64,000 bases of DNA from the NCBI GenBank assembly GCA_963725215.1, contig CAVRXQ010000001.1, positions 248,001 to 312,000 of the forward strand. The letters run 5' to 3'. The notes beneath the pieces are model-generated. The model was not told the origin of the DNA. It saw only the letters and a program-made list of their open reading frames with translations, and made no database searches. The DNA comes from CAVRXQ01 sp963725215. GTDB taxonomy: Bacteria; Actinomycetota; Acidimicrobiia; Acidimicrobiales; Bog-793. Shown here in pieces: positions 25,860 to 33,770 of the stretch (its first letter is position 1; every line of letters begins with the position of its first letter). The position numbers and the translations under genes are program-made.

Positions 25860-27029
25860 TTAGCGAGCCGGGTACGAGTTCGGATTGACCGAAATCTTCC
25901 CGGCGATGATCTGTGCACGGATCTGCTTCAACCCGTTCTGCAGCGCCTTCGGGATCGTCTTCGCGTAGTCGTGGTACGGCGAGATCGAGACCCCATTGTT
26001 GGCGAGGGTGCCGATGTAGTTGCCGCCCTTGAACTTGCCGGATGCGGCGAGCAAAACGGCGTGTTCGACCGAGGGCACGATGCCCTTCGTCACGCTCGTC
26101 AGGAACAGCGGGCAATACGAGGGGTCAGAGACGCAACCGTCCGTGTCGACCCACTCCATCGTCACGCCATGGTTCTGCTTCACCGCTTCCGCGGCACCCA
26201 GGCCGACCGATCCGGCGACCGGGAAGATCACGTCCGCGCCCTGCTGGATCAGCGAGAGGGCGTCGGTGCGACCGTCCGCCTGGTTGGTGAACGAGCTGGT
26301 GAACAGGCCCGAGCCCGCGAGGCTGTTCGCCGGTCGACCGGGCTTCGGGGTCCAGCCGAGCGCGACCACGTGCTTGTGGTCGACCTTGTCGAAGTAGCGA
26401 ACTCCCGCCACCCAGCCGTCCATGTAAATGGTGACGGTCGGGATGTTCTCGCCGCCGAAGGTGCCGACTTTGCCGGTCTTGCTCATCGCCGCGGCGAGGA
26501 AGCCACCCAGGAAGGCGTCCTGGTTCGTCTCGTACAACAGCGCGAGGACGTTCTTGATCGCCGGGGTGTACTGGTTGTCGACGATCGTGAAGTCCTGAGT
26601 TGGGTGCGCCTTGGCCGCGTTCTGGGTCGCGGTGGCCATCAAGAAGCCGACCGTGACAATGATGCCGCAGTGTCGCCCGATGAAGGTGCTGATGTTCGGG
26701 ACGTAGTCACTCTGTGAGGTGGATTGCAGATAACTGATCTTCATCGACGGGTCGACCTTCTGCGCCGCTTGCAGCGCCGCATACGCGGACGCGTTGAACG
26801 AGCGGTCGTTGATGCCACCTGTGTCGGTGACCTCACACGCGAGGAAGTTCTTCGCGTAATGCGGCCGAGTCGCCCCGGTCGTCCGATGTGAGCTGTGGGC
26901 GGCCGACGCGGCTCCGACTGAAATCGTGGTCACGGCGAGCGCCAGCGCCGAGAAGGCAAGGAACGCCCGCATCGTCGACCACCGACGGCTTCGACCCGTG
27001 CGCGCGCCTACCTGGCTCATTGAATCCAT
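25860..27029 (-). CDS. BMP-family nucleoside-binding protein (system 1)
   Basis: Extracytoplasmic substrate-binding protein of the basic membrane protein/PnrA family, which bind purine and pyrimidine nucleosides. 389 residues from ATG at 27029, behind AAGGAGGGG. A Sec signal peptide (RAFLAFSALALAVTTISVGA, cleavage near ASA-AHS) is present; I see no lipobox cysteine, unlike many BMP lipoproteins. Family parts: LACEVTDTGGINDRSFNASA, IVTVGFLMATATQNAAKAHP, GGFLAAAMSKTGKVGTFGGE, GADVIFPVAGSVGLGAAEAV. First gene of the importer operon, followed by a strong hairpin. Confidence 0.9.
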   Translation of the reverse strand: MDSMSQVGARTGRSRRWSTMRAFLAFSALALAVTTISVGAASAAHSSHRTTGATRPHYAKNFLACEVTDTGGINDRSFNASAYAALQAAQKVDPSMKISYLQSTSQSDYVPNISTFIGRHCGIIVTVGFLMATATQNAAKAHPTQDFTIVDNQYTPAIKNVLALLYETNQDAFLGGFLAAAMSKTGKVGTFGGENIPTVTIYMDGWVAGVRYFDKVDHKHVVALGWTPKPGRPANSLAGSGLFTSSFTNQADGRTDALSLIQQGADVIFPVAGSVGLGAAEAVKQNHGVTMEWVDTDGCVSDPSYCPLFLTSVTKGIVPSVEHAVLLAASGKFKGGNYIGTLANNGVSISPYHDYAKTIPKALQNGLKQIRAQIIAGKISVNPNSYPAR

Positions 27030-27405
27030 AGCCCCTCCTTGGAACTGGATCAAGGTGGCGGACCGGCGGCGATTGATAGGCGCGGAAGCGGGACTCTCCC
27101 CGTGCCCCCGATTCACCCCATCGTTGTTACCGAACCGCATTCCGAATTGCTACAGCCACGTTACTACCGCCCCCGAAACTGTCACTAGGGCACTTCGGCC
27201 CCGAGGCCAGTTCGCCCTGTTCGTGCAAAGAGGTCCCACGACGCCCCAGATGGCCTCTGACCTCGTAGTTGCGGTGATCCTCTCCGCGGTGGTCGCAGCG
27301 ACACGAGACTCGCCGGACGGCGGGCGCTTCGCGCGCCTCATCGTCTAGGACAGATTTCGAGTCGATGTCTTTCTACCCGAGGTGAGCGGATTCCGACCGC
27401 GCCGA
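27030..27405. promoter_or_regulatory. 376-base gap upstream of the system 1 importer operon
   Basis: Lies between the stop of the PfkB kinase and the start of bmp1, both on the minus strand. It must contain the bmp1 promoter and possibly a terminator for the kinase. A nested inverted repeat is visible at 27187-27218 (AGGGC ... GGCC CCGA GGCC ... GCCCT). I could not pick convincing -35/-10 boxes and see no coding similarity; a 63-codon frame at 27150-27341 has no recognisable feature. Confidence 0.4.
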
Positions 27406-28455
27406 TCAGATGAGGGACCGGGCTCGCGCGAGATCGGCGAGCGAGGTTTCTGGACGCGCCCCCAAGTGACTGATCACCTCCGCCGCCGCGAGACTGCCGA
27501 GCTCGGCCGCGGCCACGGGGTCGAGGCCGTGGGTAACGCCGTAACAGAACCCGGCGGCGAACAGATCGCCGGCCCCGGTGACGTCGGCCACGTTCTCGAC
27601 GAGGTGCGCGGGCACGTCGACGACGCAGTGGTCGAAGCCGACGGTCGCGCCACGCGCTCCTCGGGTGACGGCGACTACGAGGTCATCGCGCGCCACCGCA
27701 CGCACGGCGCGGTCCACGCCCGAGGTCTTCGTGAATTCCAGGATCTCCGACTCGTTGGCGAAGATGTATTCGACACCTTCGCGACAGAGATCCTCGAGCA
27801 CCCCTCGGTGCCGTTCGACGAGGCGCGAATCGGCGAGCCCGACCGCGACAGCAGTTCCCGCTGCACGCCCGGCGCCAAGAAGCCGATCGACGAGCGCCCT
27901 CGCGTCGGGCAAGTCGAGGACGTAGCCGTCGAAGTAGACGAGCATCGACTGCGCGATCACGGCCTCGTCGACTCCCGCCGCGTTGAGCTGTCCGCCGACT
28001 CCGAGAGCGGTGGCCATCGTGCGCTCGGCGTCGGGCGTCACGATGACATAGCAGCGTCCGGTCGCCATCTCGTGCCCGTCGGGGTCAAACGGGAATCGCT
28101 GCAGCACCGCGTGGACGCCCGCCGCCTCGAGATCCGCCGCGTACTGGTCGCCCGTCTCGTCCGTCGCGACGGCGCCGATGAAGACCGGCCGACCTCCGAG
28201 AGAAGCGACACCGACCGCGGTGTTCGTCACCGTGCCGCCGGGGACCTGGCGACCGTTGCCGATCACCGCTTTCAGCTGGTCGGTCGTCGCGATGTCGACA
28301 AGTGTCATCCCGCCGTGGTCGAGCCCCAGGGCCGCGACCGTCGCCAGGTCGGCGTACGCGAGGTGGTCCATCAGCGCGTTGCCGACGCAGCAGACGTCGT
28401 AGCGGCGCCGTTCCTGCTCAGCGCGCGCCGAGGCGGCACGCGCCAAGGTCGTCAC
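27406..28455 (-). CDS. PfkB-family kinase, adenosine kinase-like
   Basis: 349-residue ribokinase-fold kinase. Start taken as GTG at 28455 (VTTLARAASARAEQ). The N-terminal CVGNALMDHLA followed by GGMTLVDIA and GGTVTNTAVGVASLGG is the pattern of the bacterial adenosine-kinase-like branch; the catalytic motif is DVTGAGDLFAAGFCYGV. Expected reaction: ATP plus adenosine (or another nucleoside) to the 5'-monophosphate. It lies upstream of the nucleoside importer on the same strand and is divergent from pepN, with an 81-base gap. Confidence 0.78.
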   Translation of the reverse strand: MTTLARAASARAEQERRRYDVCCVGNALMDHLAYADLATVAALGLDHGGMTLVDIATTDQLKAVIGNGRQVPGGTVTNTAVGVASLGGRPVFIGAVATDETGDQYAADLEAAGVHAVLQRFPFDPDGHEMATGRCYVIVTPDAERTMATALGVGGQLNAAGVDEAVIAQSMLVYFDGYVLDLPDARALVDRLLGAGRAAGTAVAVGLADSRLVERHRGVLEDLCREGVEYIFANESEILEFTKTSGVDRAVRAVARDDLVVAVTRGARGATVGFDHCVVDVPAHLVENVADVTGAGDLFAAGFCYGVTHGLDPVAAAELGSLAAAEVISHLGARPETSLADLARARSLI

Positions 28456-28536
28456 GGATTCACAGTACTGGCGGGCCGAAGCGCCGCTTGGCGTTCGGCC
28501 CTCGAAAGACCCGACGTCCGGTAGCCTGCACCGGCC

Positions 28537-31150
28537 GTGACTGAGAACGAGCGTCTCGCGCCCTATCGACTGCCCCGAACCGCGTTTCCGGTCCGCTACG
28601 ACCTCGAATTCGCGCCGAACCTCGACTCGGCGACCTTTACAGGACAAGAACGCGTCGAGATCACGATCACCGAGCAGACCCGCGAGGTCGTGATGAACGC
28701 GACGGACCTCGCGATCACCGAAGCGACAATCAGCCCCGGATGGGTGTCCGTCGATGATGCCGGCGAGGCCACCGCGGCGCAGATCGAGTTGGAGCCGGAG
28801 GAAAAGCGCGTCCACTTCGTCGCGCCGGCCGTACTCGAACCCGGCCGGTACACGGTGGCGGCGAAGTTCTCGGGGGTTCTCAACGACTTGCTGCTCGGCT
28901 TCTACCGCAGTCGTTACGTCGATGACGCGGGCAACGAACGCACCGTCGCGACGACCCACTTCGAAGAGACCGACGCGCGAAGGGCCTTCCCCTGCTTCGA
29001 CGAACCGGACTTGAAAGCGGTCTTCGGCAACTCGCTCGTCGTGCCGAAGGACATGTTCGCGGTCTCGAACGCGCGCGAGATCTCCTCGGAAGACCTCCCC
29101 GACGGCTTGCGCCGCGTGCGCTTCGCCGACACGATCAAGATGTCGACTTACCTCGTCGCGTTCGTCGTGGGACCGTTCGTCGCCACCGATCCGATCGACT
29201 CGCTCGGCACCGCGGTGCGCGTCATCCACCTCCCAGGCAAAGAGCACCTGACGCAAATGGCGCTGGAGTTCGCCGATCACGCGCTCGAGGTTCTTCACCG
29301 ACTACTTCGACATCGCCTACCCCGGCGACAAGCTCGATCTCGTCGGCATCCCCGACTTCGCGCAAGGTGCGATGGAGAACCTCGGATGCGTGACGTTCCG
29401 CGAAGCGGACCTTCTCGCCGATCCCGAACGCTCGTCTCTCGCCGAGATCGCCCGCATCGCGGAGGTCGTCGAACACGAGATCGCGCACATGTGGTTCGGA
29501 AACCTCGTCACGATGAAGTGGTGGAACGGCGTCTGGCTAAACGAAGCCTTCGCGACGTTCATGTCGTTCCTTTGCCACGAAGCCGCCCACCCAGAGCAGG
29601 AGCCCTTCTTGTTCGCCGCGTCGCGCTATTGGCCGGTCGCGTTCGCGAACGACGGCATGAGCTCGACGCGCCCGATCGAGTTCCCCGTGGGCCGTCCCGA
29701 GGAAGCGACCGCGATGTTCGACTCGCTCACGTACTACAAGGGCGGCGGCGTGCTGTGGATGGTCGAGCAGTACCTCGGGCGGGATCGCTTCCGAGACGGC
29801 ATCCGCATCTATCTCAAAAAGCACGCCTACGGGAACGCGGAGACGACAGACCTGTGGGACGCGCTCGAGGAGGCGAACCCGGACGTGCCCATTCGGGCGC
29901 TGATGGATTCTTGGATCTTCCAGGGCGGCTACCCGCTCGTGAACGCCTCCTCCGACGACGGAAAAGTGGAGCTCACCCAGCAGCCCTTCTCCTATCTGCC
30001 GGCATCCGAACTCGCGACGCGGCCGTCCGCGATCGGATCGGAATGGCTGATCCCGGTGCTCGCATGCAGCCCATCGAAGCGCGACGCGGCGACGAGGGTC
30101 CTCCTCTCGAAGGACCCCGAGGTGTTCGCGGCGCCTGATCTGCCGGTCGTCGTGAATTGCGGCGGCTCGGGCTTTTACCGCGTCCGCTACGACGACACCT
30201 TGCGTACGGCGATCCTCTCGAACCTCGAATTGCTGGCTCCGCTCGAGCGCTACTACCTCGTCTCGGACATCTGGGCGACGACGCTCGGCGGCTTGACGAG
30301 CGTCGGGGACTTCGTGCGCACGATCGCCGCGCTCGAAAACGAACAGAACCCGTTCGTCTGGACGATTGCCATCACCGCCTTGCGCACGATCGACCTCGTG
30401 GTGCCGGACGACCTTCGCGACAGCTATGCGGCCTACCTGCGAAAGACACTGCGCCCGAGGCTCGACCGCATCGGCTGGCGGCCGCGACCGGGCGAGATCG
30501 ACCAGACGGCGTACCTACGCGGTTTGCTCATCGGGACCCTCGGGACGATCGGCAAAGACGAAGAGGTCATATCCGACTCCTACGCCCGCTTCGTCGCCGA
30601 CCGCGAGCCCGGAAGTGAGATCGAAGCTGACAGCGCATCAGGTGTCCTCGCGGTCGTCGCGGCCCATGCCAGCCAGACGATCTACGAGACGATCCTCGAC
30701 CGCTTCCATCATCCGACCTCGCCGCTCGACGAGATGCGTTATGAGTTCTCGCTCACTTCGGTCATCGACCCCGTGCTCGCGCAGGAGATCTTCGCGCTCG
30801 CCCGGAACGAGCTACGCAATCAGAACGCGCCGTTCATCTACGCGAGCATGATGCGGCGGCGCGAACTCGCCGAGGCGACGTGGTCGTACGTCACGCAACA
30901 CTTCGACGAGCTCGAGTCGAAGTTCCCCCCGAGCTTGGTCGTCCGCATGTTCGAAGGAATCCCGAGCCTCGTGCGGGTGGATTCGGACGGGAACTCGGTG
31001 TATTTGGACGAGGTGCGGGCGTTCGTCGGCGCGAAGATCGGCGAGGCACGGCGGCGATTCCTCGATCAGCAGATCGAGGAGCTCGAGGTGAACCTGCGAC
31101 TTGCGCGAACGATCCGCTCCGAACTCGGGGGCCTTCTCGGCGCCTCGTAG
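28537..31150 (+). CDS. pepN: Aminopeptidase N, M1 family (apparent frameshift near 29290)
   Basis: Zinc metallopeptidase that removes N-terminal residues from peptides. Start GTG at 28537 (VTENERLAPYRLPRTAFP). Order of parts: N-terminal beta domain with THFEETDARRAFPCFDEPD, substrate-binding QGAMENLG, the zinc site HEIAHMWFGNLVTMKWW and downstream LNEAFATFMS, the catalytic-domain Tyr region LTYYKGGGVL, and a long helical ERAP1_C-like C-terminal domain. An extra G at about 29289-29290 (after ALE) shifts the frame; removing it joins FFTDYFDIAYPGDK and gives 870 residues, the family norm. Most likely a base-call error. Not obviously linked to nucleoside catabolism. Confidence 0.88.
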
Positions 31151-31159
31151 CCGGCGCAC

Positions 31160-31783
31160 GTGAACTTCGGGATCATCGCGGCGTCGTTCGCCGTCGTCGC
31201 TCCCGCTGAGCTTCCCGACAAGACCTTCCTCGCCGCGATCACGATCTCGGCGCGCCAACGCCCGGCGCCGGTGTTCTGGGGCGTCTTCCTCGGGCTCGTC
31301 GTCGAGGCCGCGATCGCCGTCGTCGCCGGTGGGCTGATCGCGCTGGCGCCGCACCGCGTCGTCGCCGCGATCACGGCGTTCGGATTCCTCGCCGGTGGCA
31401 TCTACCTCGCGATCACGAAGGAGTCATCGGCCAAACGGGCAAGCGAGAAGATCACGACGGAAGAAACGACGCGCGTATCAAAACTCGAAGCCCGTGCGCA
31501 AACCTCCGCTTGGCGAATCGCTTCGGCCACGTTCGTCGTCGTCTTTTTCGCCGAGATGGGAGACCTCACCCAGATCGTGATCGCCAACCTGGCGGCCCGA
31601 ACGCACGACGCGGCGAGCGTCTTCATAGGCAGCGTTGTCGCGTTCGCGTTGACGAGCGCGCTCGGGGTCATGCTCGGTCGGACGATCACCCGGGTTGTGC
31701 CACTCGGCGTGGTACGCAAAGTCTCCGCCGGGATCCTCGTCGGCCTCGGCGTGTGGTCAGCAATTTCGGCAGCGGGAGTCTGA
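31160..31783 (+). CDS. GDT1/TMEM165 (UPF0016) family cation transporter
   Basis: 207-residue membrane protein with six predicted hydrophobic segments in two repeats. Each repeat carries the family ion-binding motif in variant form: AELPDKTFLAA near the N-terminus and AEMGDLTQIVIANL in the second half (consensus E-x-G-D-K/R-T/S). The first motif has Pro for Gly and the second Leu for the basic residue. Family members move Mn2+ or Ca2+ out of the cytoplasm. Start GTG at 31160, nine bases after pepN, so probably co-transcribed. Confidence 0.82.
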   Translation: MNFGIIAASFAVVAPAELPDKTFLAAITISARQRPAPVFWGVFLGLVVEAAIAVVAGGLIALAPHRVVAAITAFGFLAGGIYLAITKESSAKRASEKITTEETTRVSKLEARAQTSAWRIASATFVVVFFAEMGDLTQIVIANLAARTHDAASVFIGSVVAFALTSALGVMLGRTITRVVPLGVVRKVSAGILVGLGVWSAISAAGV

Positions 31784-31969
31784 CCGTCGACTGAGCTGCG
31801 GGGCCCGCTGGAGCGGTGACGCCCGACAGCGCAAACTCGACGCTCGACACGAAGCCTCTGGGTTTCATTCAGGGATCTGGTCCGCCCGCTCGAGGTTGCG
31901 TTCCCGCTTTCGTCGACGGCGTGACGTTCTGCCCTGATCGGCAGCTTCGTCGGCTCGTAGGATTCGGGC

Positions 31970-33694
31970 ATGCCGCCGAGGCGTGGAACCACTCGGATGC
32001 TCGCTGTCGCTCGCGGAGACCAGCCGGCTGATCTCGTCATCTCGGGAGGCAAGGTCTTTGTCCCGGGCACGCGTGAATGGGTCGAGTCCGATCTCGCGAT
32101 CGCGGACGGGGTCATCGTCGGCTGGGGCAGACGCGAGGCGATCGAGGTCGTCGAGGTTGGGGGCGCCTCATTGACTCCAGGATTTATCGATCCGCACATG
32201 CACCTCGAGTCGACGAAGCTGTGGATCGACGAGTTCGTGCGCTCCGTGCTCCCCCACGGCACGACCGCGGTCGCCGCGGATCCCCACGAGATCGCGAACG
32301 TCTTCGGCGTACCTGGGGTGTTGGCGCTCGCGCGTGCGGCTGAACACCTCCCGTTCACCTTCGGTATCTGCGCTTCGAGTTGTGTTCCCGCCTCGGCGTT
32401 CGAGAGCCCAGGTGCAGAACTCGACCACACCGACCTCGCCGAGCTGCTCGCAAATCCCGGCGTGATCGGCGTCGCCGAGGTCATGAACTTCCCCGGCGTG
32501 ATCGCAGGCGACCGCGAGATGCTGGCGAAGATTGCCGCGGCGGGCGCTCGACGGGTGGACGGCCACGCCCCGGGAATCTCGGGGCGCGAGCTCGACGCGT
32601 ACCTCACAGCTGGGATCGAGTCGGATCACGAGTGCACCGAACTCGAAGAAGCAGACGAGAAGCGGCGAAAAGGCATGTGGATCTTCGTGCGCGAGGGATC
32701 CGCCTCGCGCAATTTGGCGGCCCTCATCCCGACGGTTCTTCGCCACGGCACAGCGCGCGTGGCGCTCTGCACCGACGATCGCGAACCCGACACGCTCCTG
32801 CACGATGGACACATCAACGACTGCGTCCGACTCGCCGTGAAAGCCGGAGTCCCGGTCGAGGACGCTCTCGTTCTCGCGACCGCGAATCCCGCTGAGTACC
32901 ACCGCTTCGACCACCTCGGCTGGCTGGCGCCCGGGTACCAGGCCGACGTGCTCTGCTTCGAGGACCTCTCGAGCTTCGAGCCTGTGCGCGTCTGGCGGGC
33001 CGGGCGTCTCGTTGCAAGCGACGGCGCCGTCGTCCCCGGCGTCGTTCCGAAGATGTCCGCGCCCGAGTGGATGCTCCACTCGGTCCACCTGGAGGATCCT
33101 CCCGGCCCGAGCGTGTACGCGCTCACACCGCCTGTTTCCGGTCGCGCCCGCGTCATCGGCGTGCGCTCACGCTCGTTGTCGACGGAGGACCTCGTGCTCG
33201 ACGTGAACGACCCCGCCCTCGACGTCGCGAGGATTGCCGTCGTCGAAAGGCACCGTCGAACCGGCCGGATCGGCCTCGGTTACGTCTCAGGGTTTGGACT
33301 CCGCCGCGGGGCGATGGCGTCGACCGTCGCCCACGACGCGCACAACTGCATGACCGTCGGTTCCCGAGAAGACTCGGGACCATCGGACATGGCCGTCGGC
33401 GTCGCGCGCCTCGCAGAGATCGGCGGCGGTCAGGTCGCCGTCTTGGAGGGCCGGGTGATTGCCGAGGTGCCCCTGCCGATCGGCGGGCTGATGAGCACCG
33501 GGTCGGTACAGGAGGTAGCAAGCCAGGTGAGCGTCCTCACCGAGGCGGTCACTAGCCACCTCGGCGTCACGATCGAGGCGCCGTTCATGCAACTCAGCTT
33601 TCTCGGGTTGTCGGTGATCCCCGAACTGCGGATAACCGATCGGGGACTCGTCGATGTGACACGGTTCGAGCTGACCGACGTCGGGACAGTCTGA
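31970..33694 (+). CDS. ade: Adenine deaminase
   Basis: Deaminates adenine to hypoxanthine. 574 residues, the usual size of AdeC-type enzymes. N-terminal ADLVISGGKVFVPGTREW, metal site GFIDPHMHLESTKL, then PHGTTAVAADPHEIANVFG, GHAPGISGRELDAYL, GIESDHECTELEEA and the C-terminal domain with GAMASTVAHDAHNCMTVG. ATG at 31970; a second in-frame ATG is at 31997. It stands alone on the plus strand, convergent with the molybdenum hydroxylase that could oxidise the hypoxanthine it makes. The 186-base gap upstream holds its promoter; I see no clear boxes. Confidence 0.93.
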   Translation: MPPRRGTTRMLAVARGDQPADLVISGGKVFVPGTREWVESDLAIADGVIVGWGRREAIEVVEVGGASLTPGFIDPHMHLESTKLWIDEFVRSVLPHGTTAVAADPHEIANVFGVPGVLALARAAEHLPFTFGICASSCVPASAFESPGAELDHTDLAELLANPGVIGVAEVMNFPGVIAGDREMLAKIAAAGARRVDGHAPGISGRELDAYLTAGIESDHECTELEEADEKRRKGMWIFVREGSASRNLAALIPTVLRHGTARVALCTDDREPDTLLHDGHINDCVRLAVKAGVPVEDALVLATANPAEYHRFDHLGWLAPGYQADVLCFEDLSSFEPVRVWRAGRLVASDGAVVPGVVPKMSAPEWMLHSVHLEDPPGPSVYALTPPVSGRARVIGVRSRSLSTEDLVLDVNDPALDVARIAVVERHRRTGRIGLGYVSGFGLRRGAMASTVAHDAHNCMTVGSREDSGPSDMAVGVARLAEIGGGQVAVLEGRVIAEVPLPIGGLMSTGSVQEVASQVSVLTEAVTSHLGVTIEAPFMQLSFLGLSVIPELRITDRGLVDVTRFELTDVGTV

Positions 33695-33770
33695 ACCTCA
33701 GGCTTCGGCGAGCGCGTTCAGCCGCCTTCTTAGGAGCCTCTCCCGCGCGCTTCGCACGTGCCGCCGCGCC

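Noticed and set aside
27150..27341. A 63-codon minus-strand frame upstream of bmp1
   Set aside because: No ribosome site, signal, membrane segment or known motif; the region is better read as promoter and leader.
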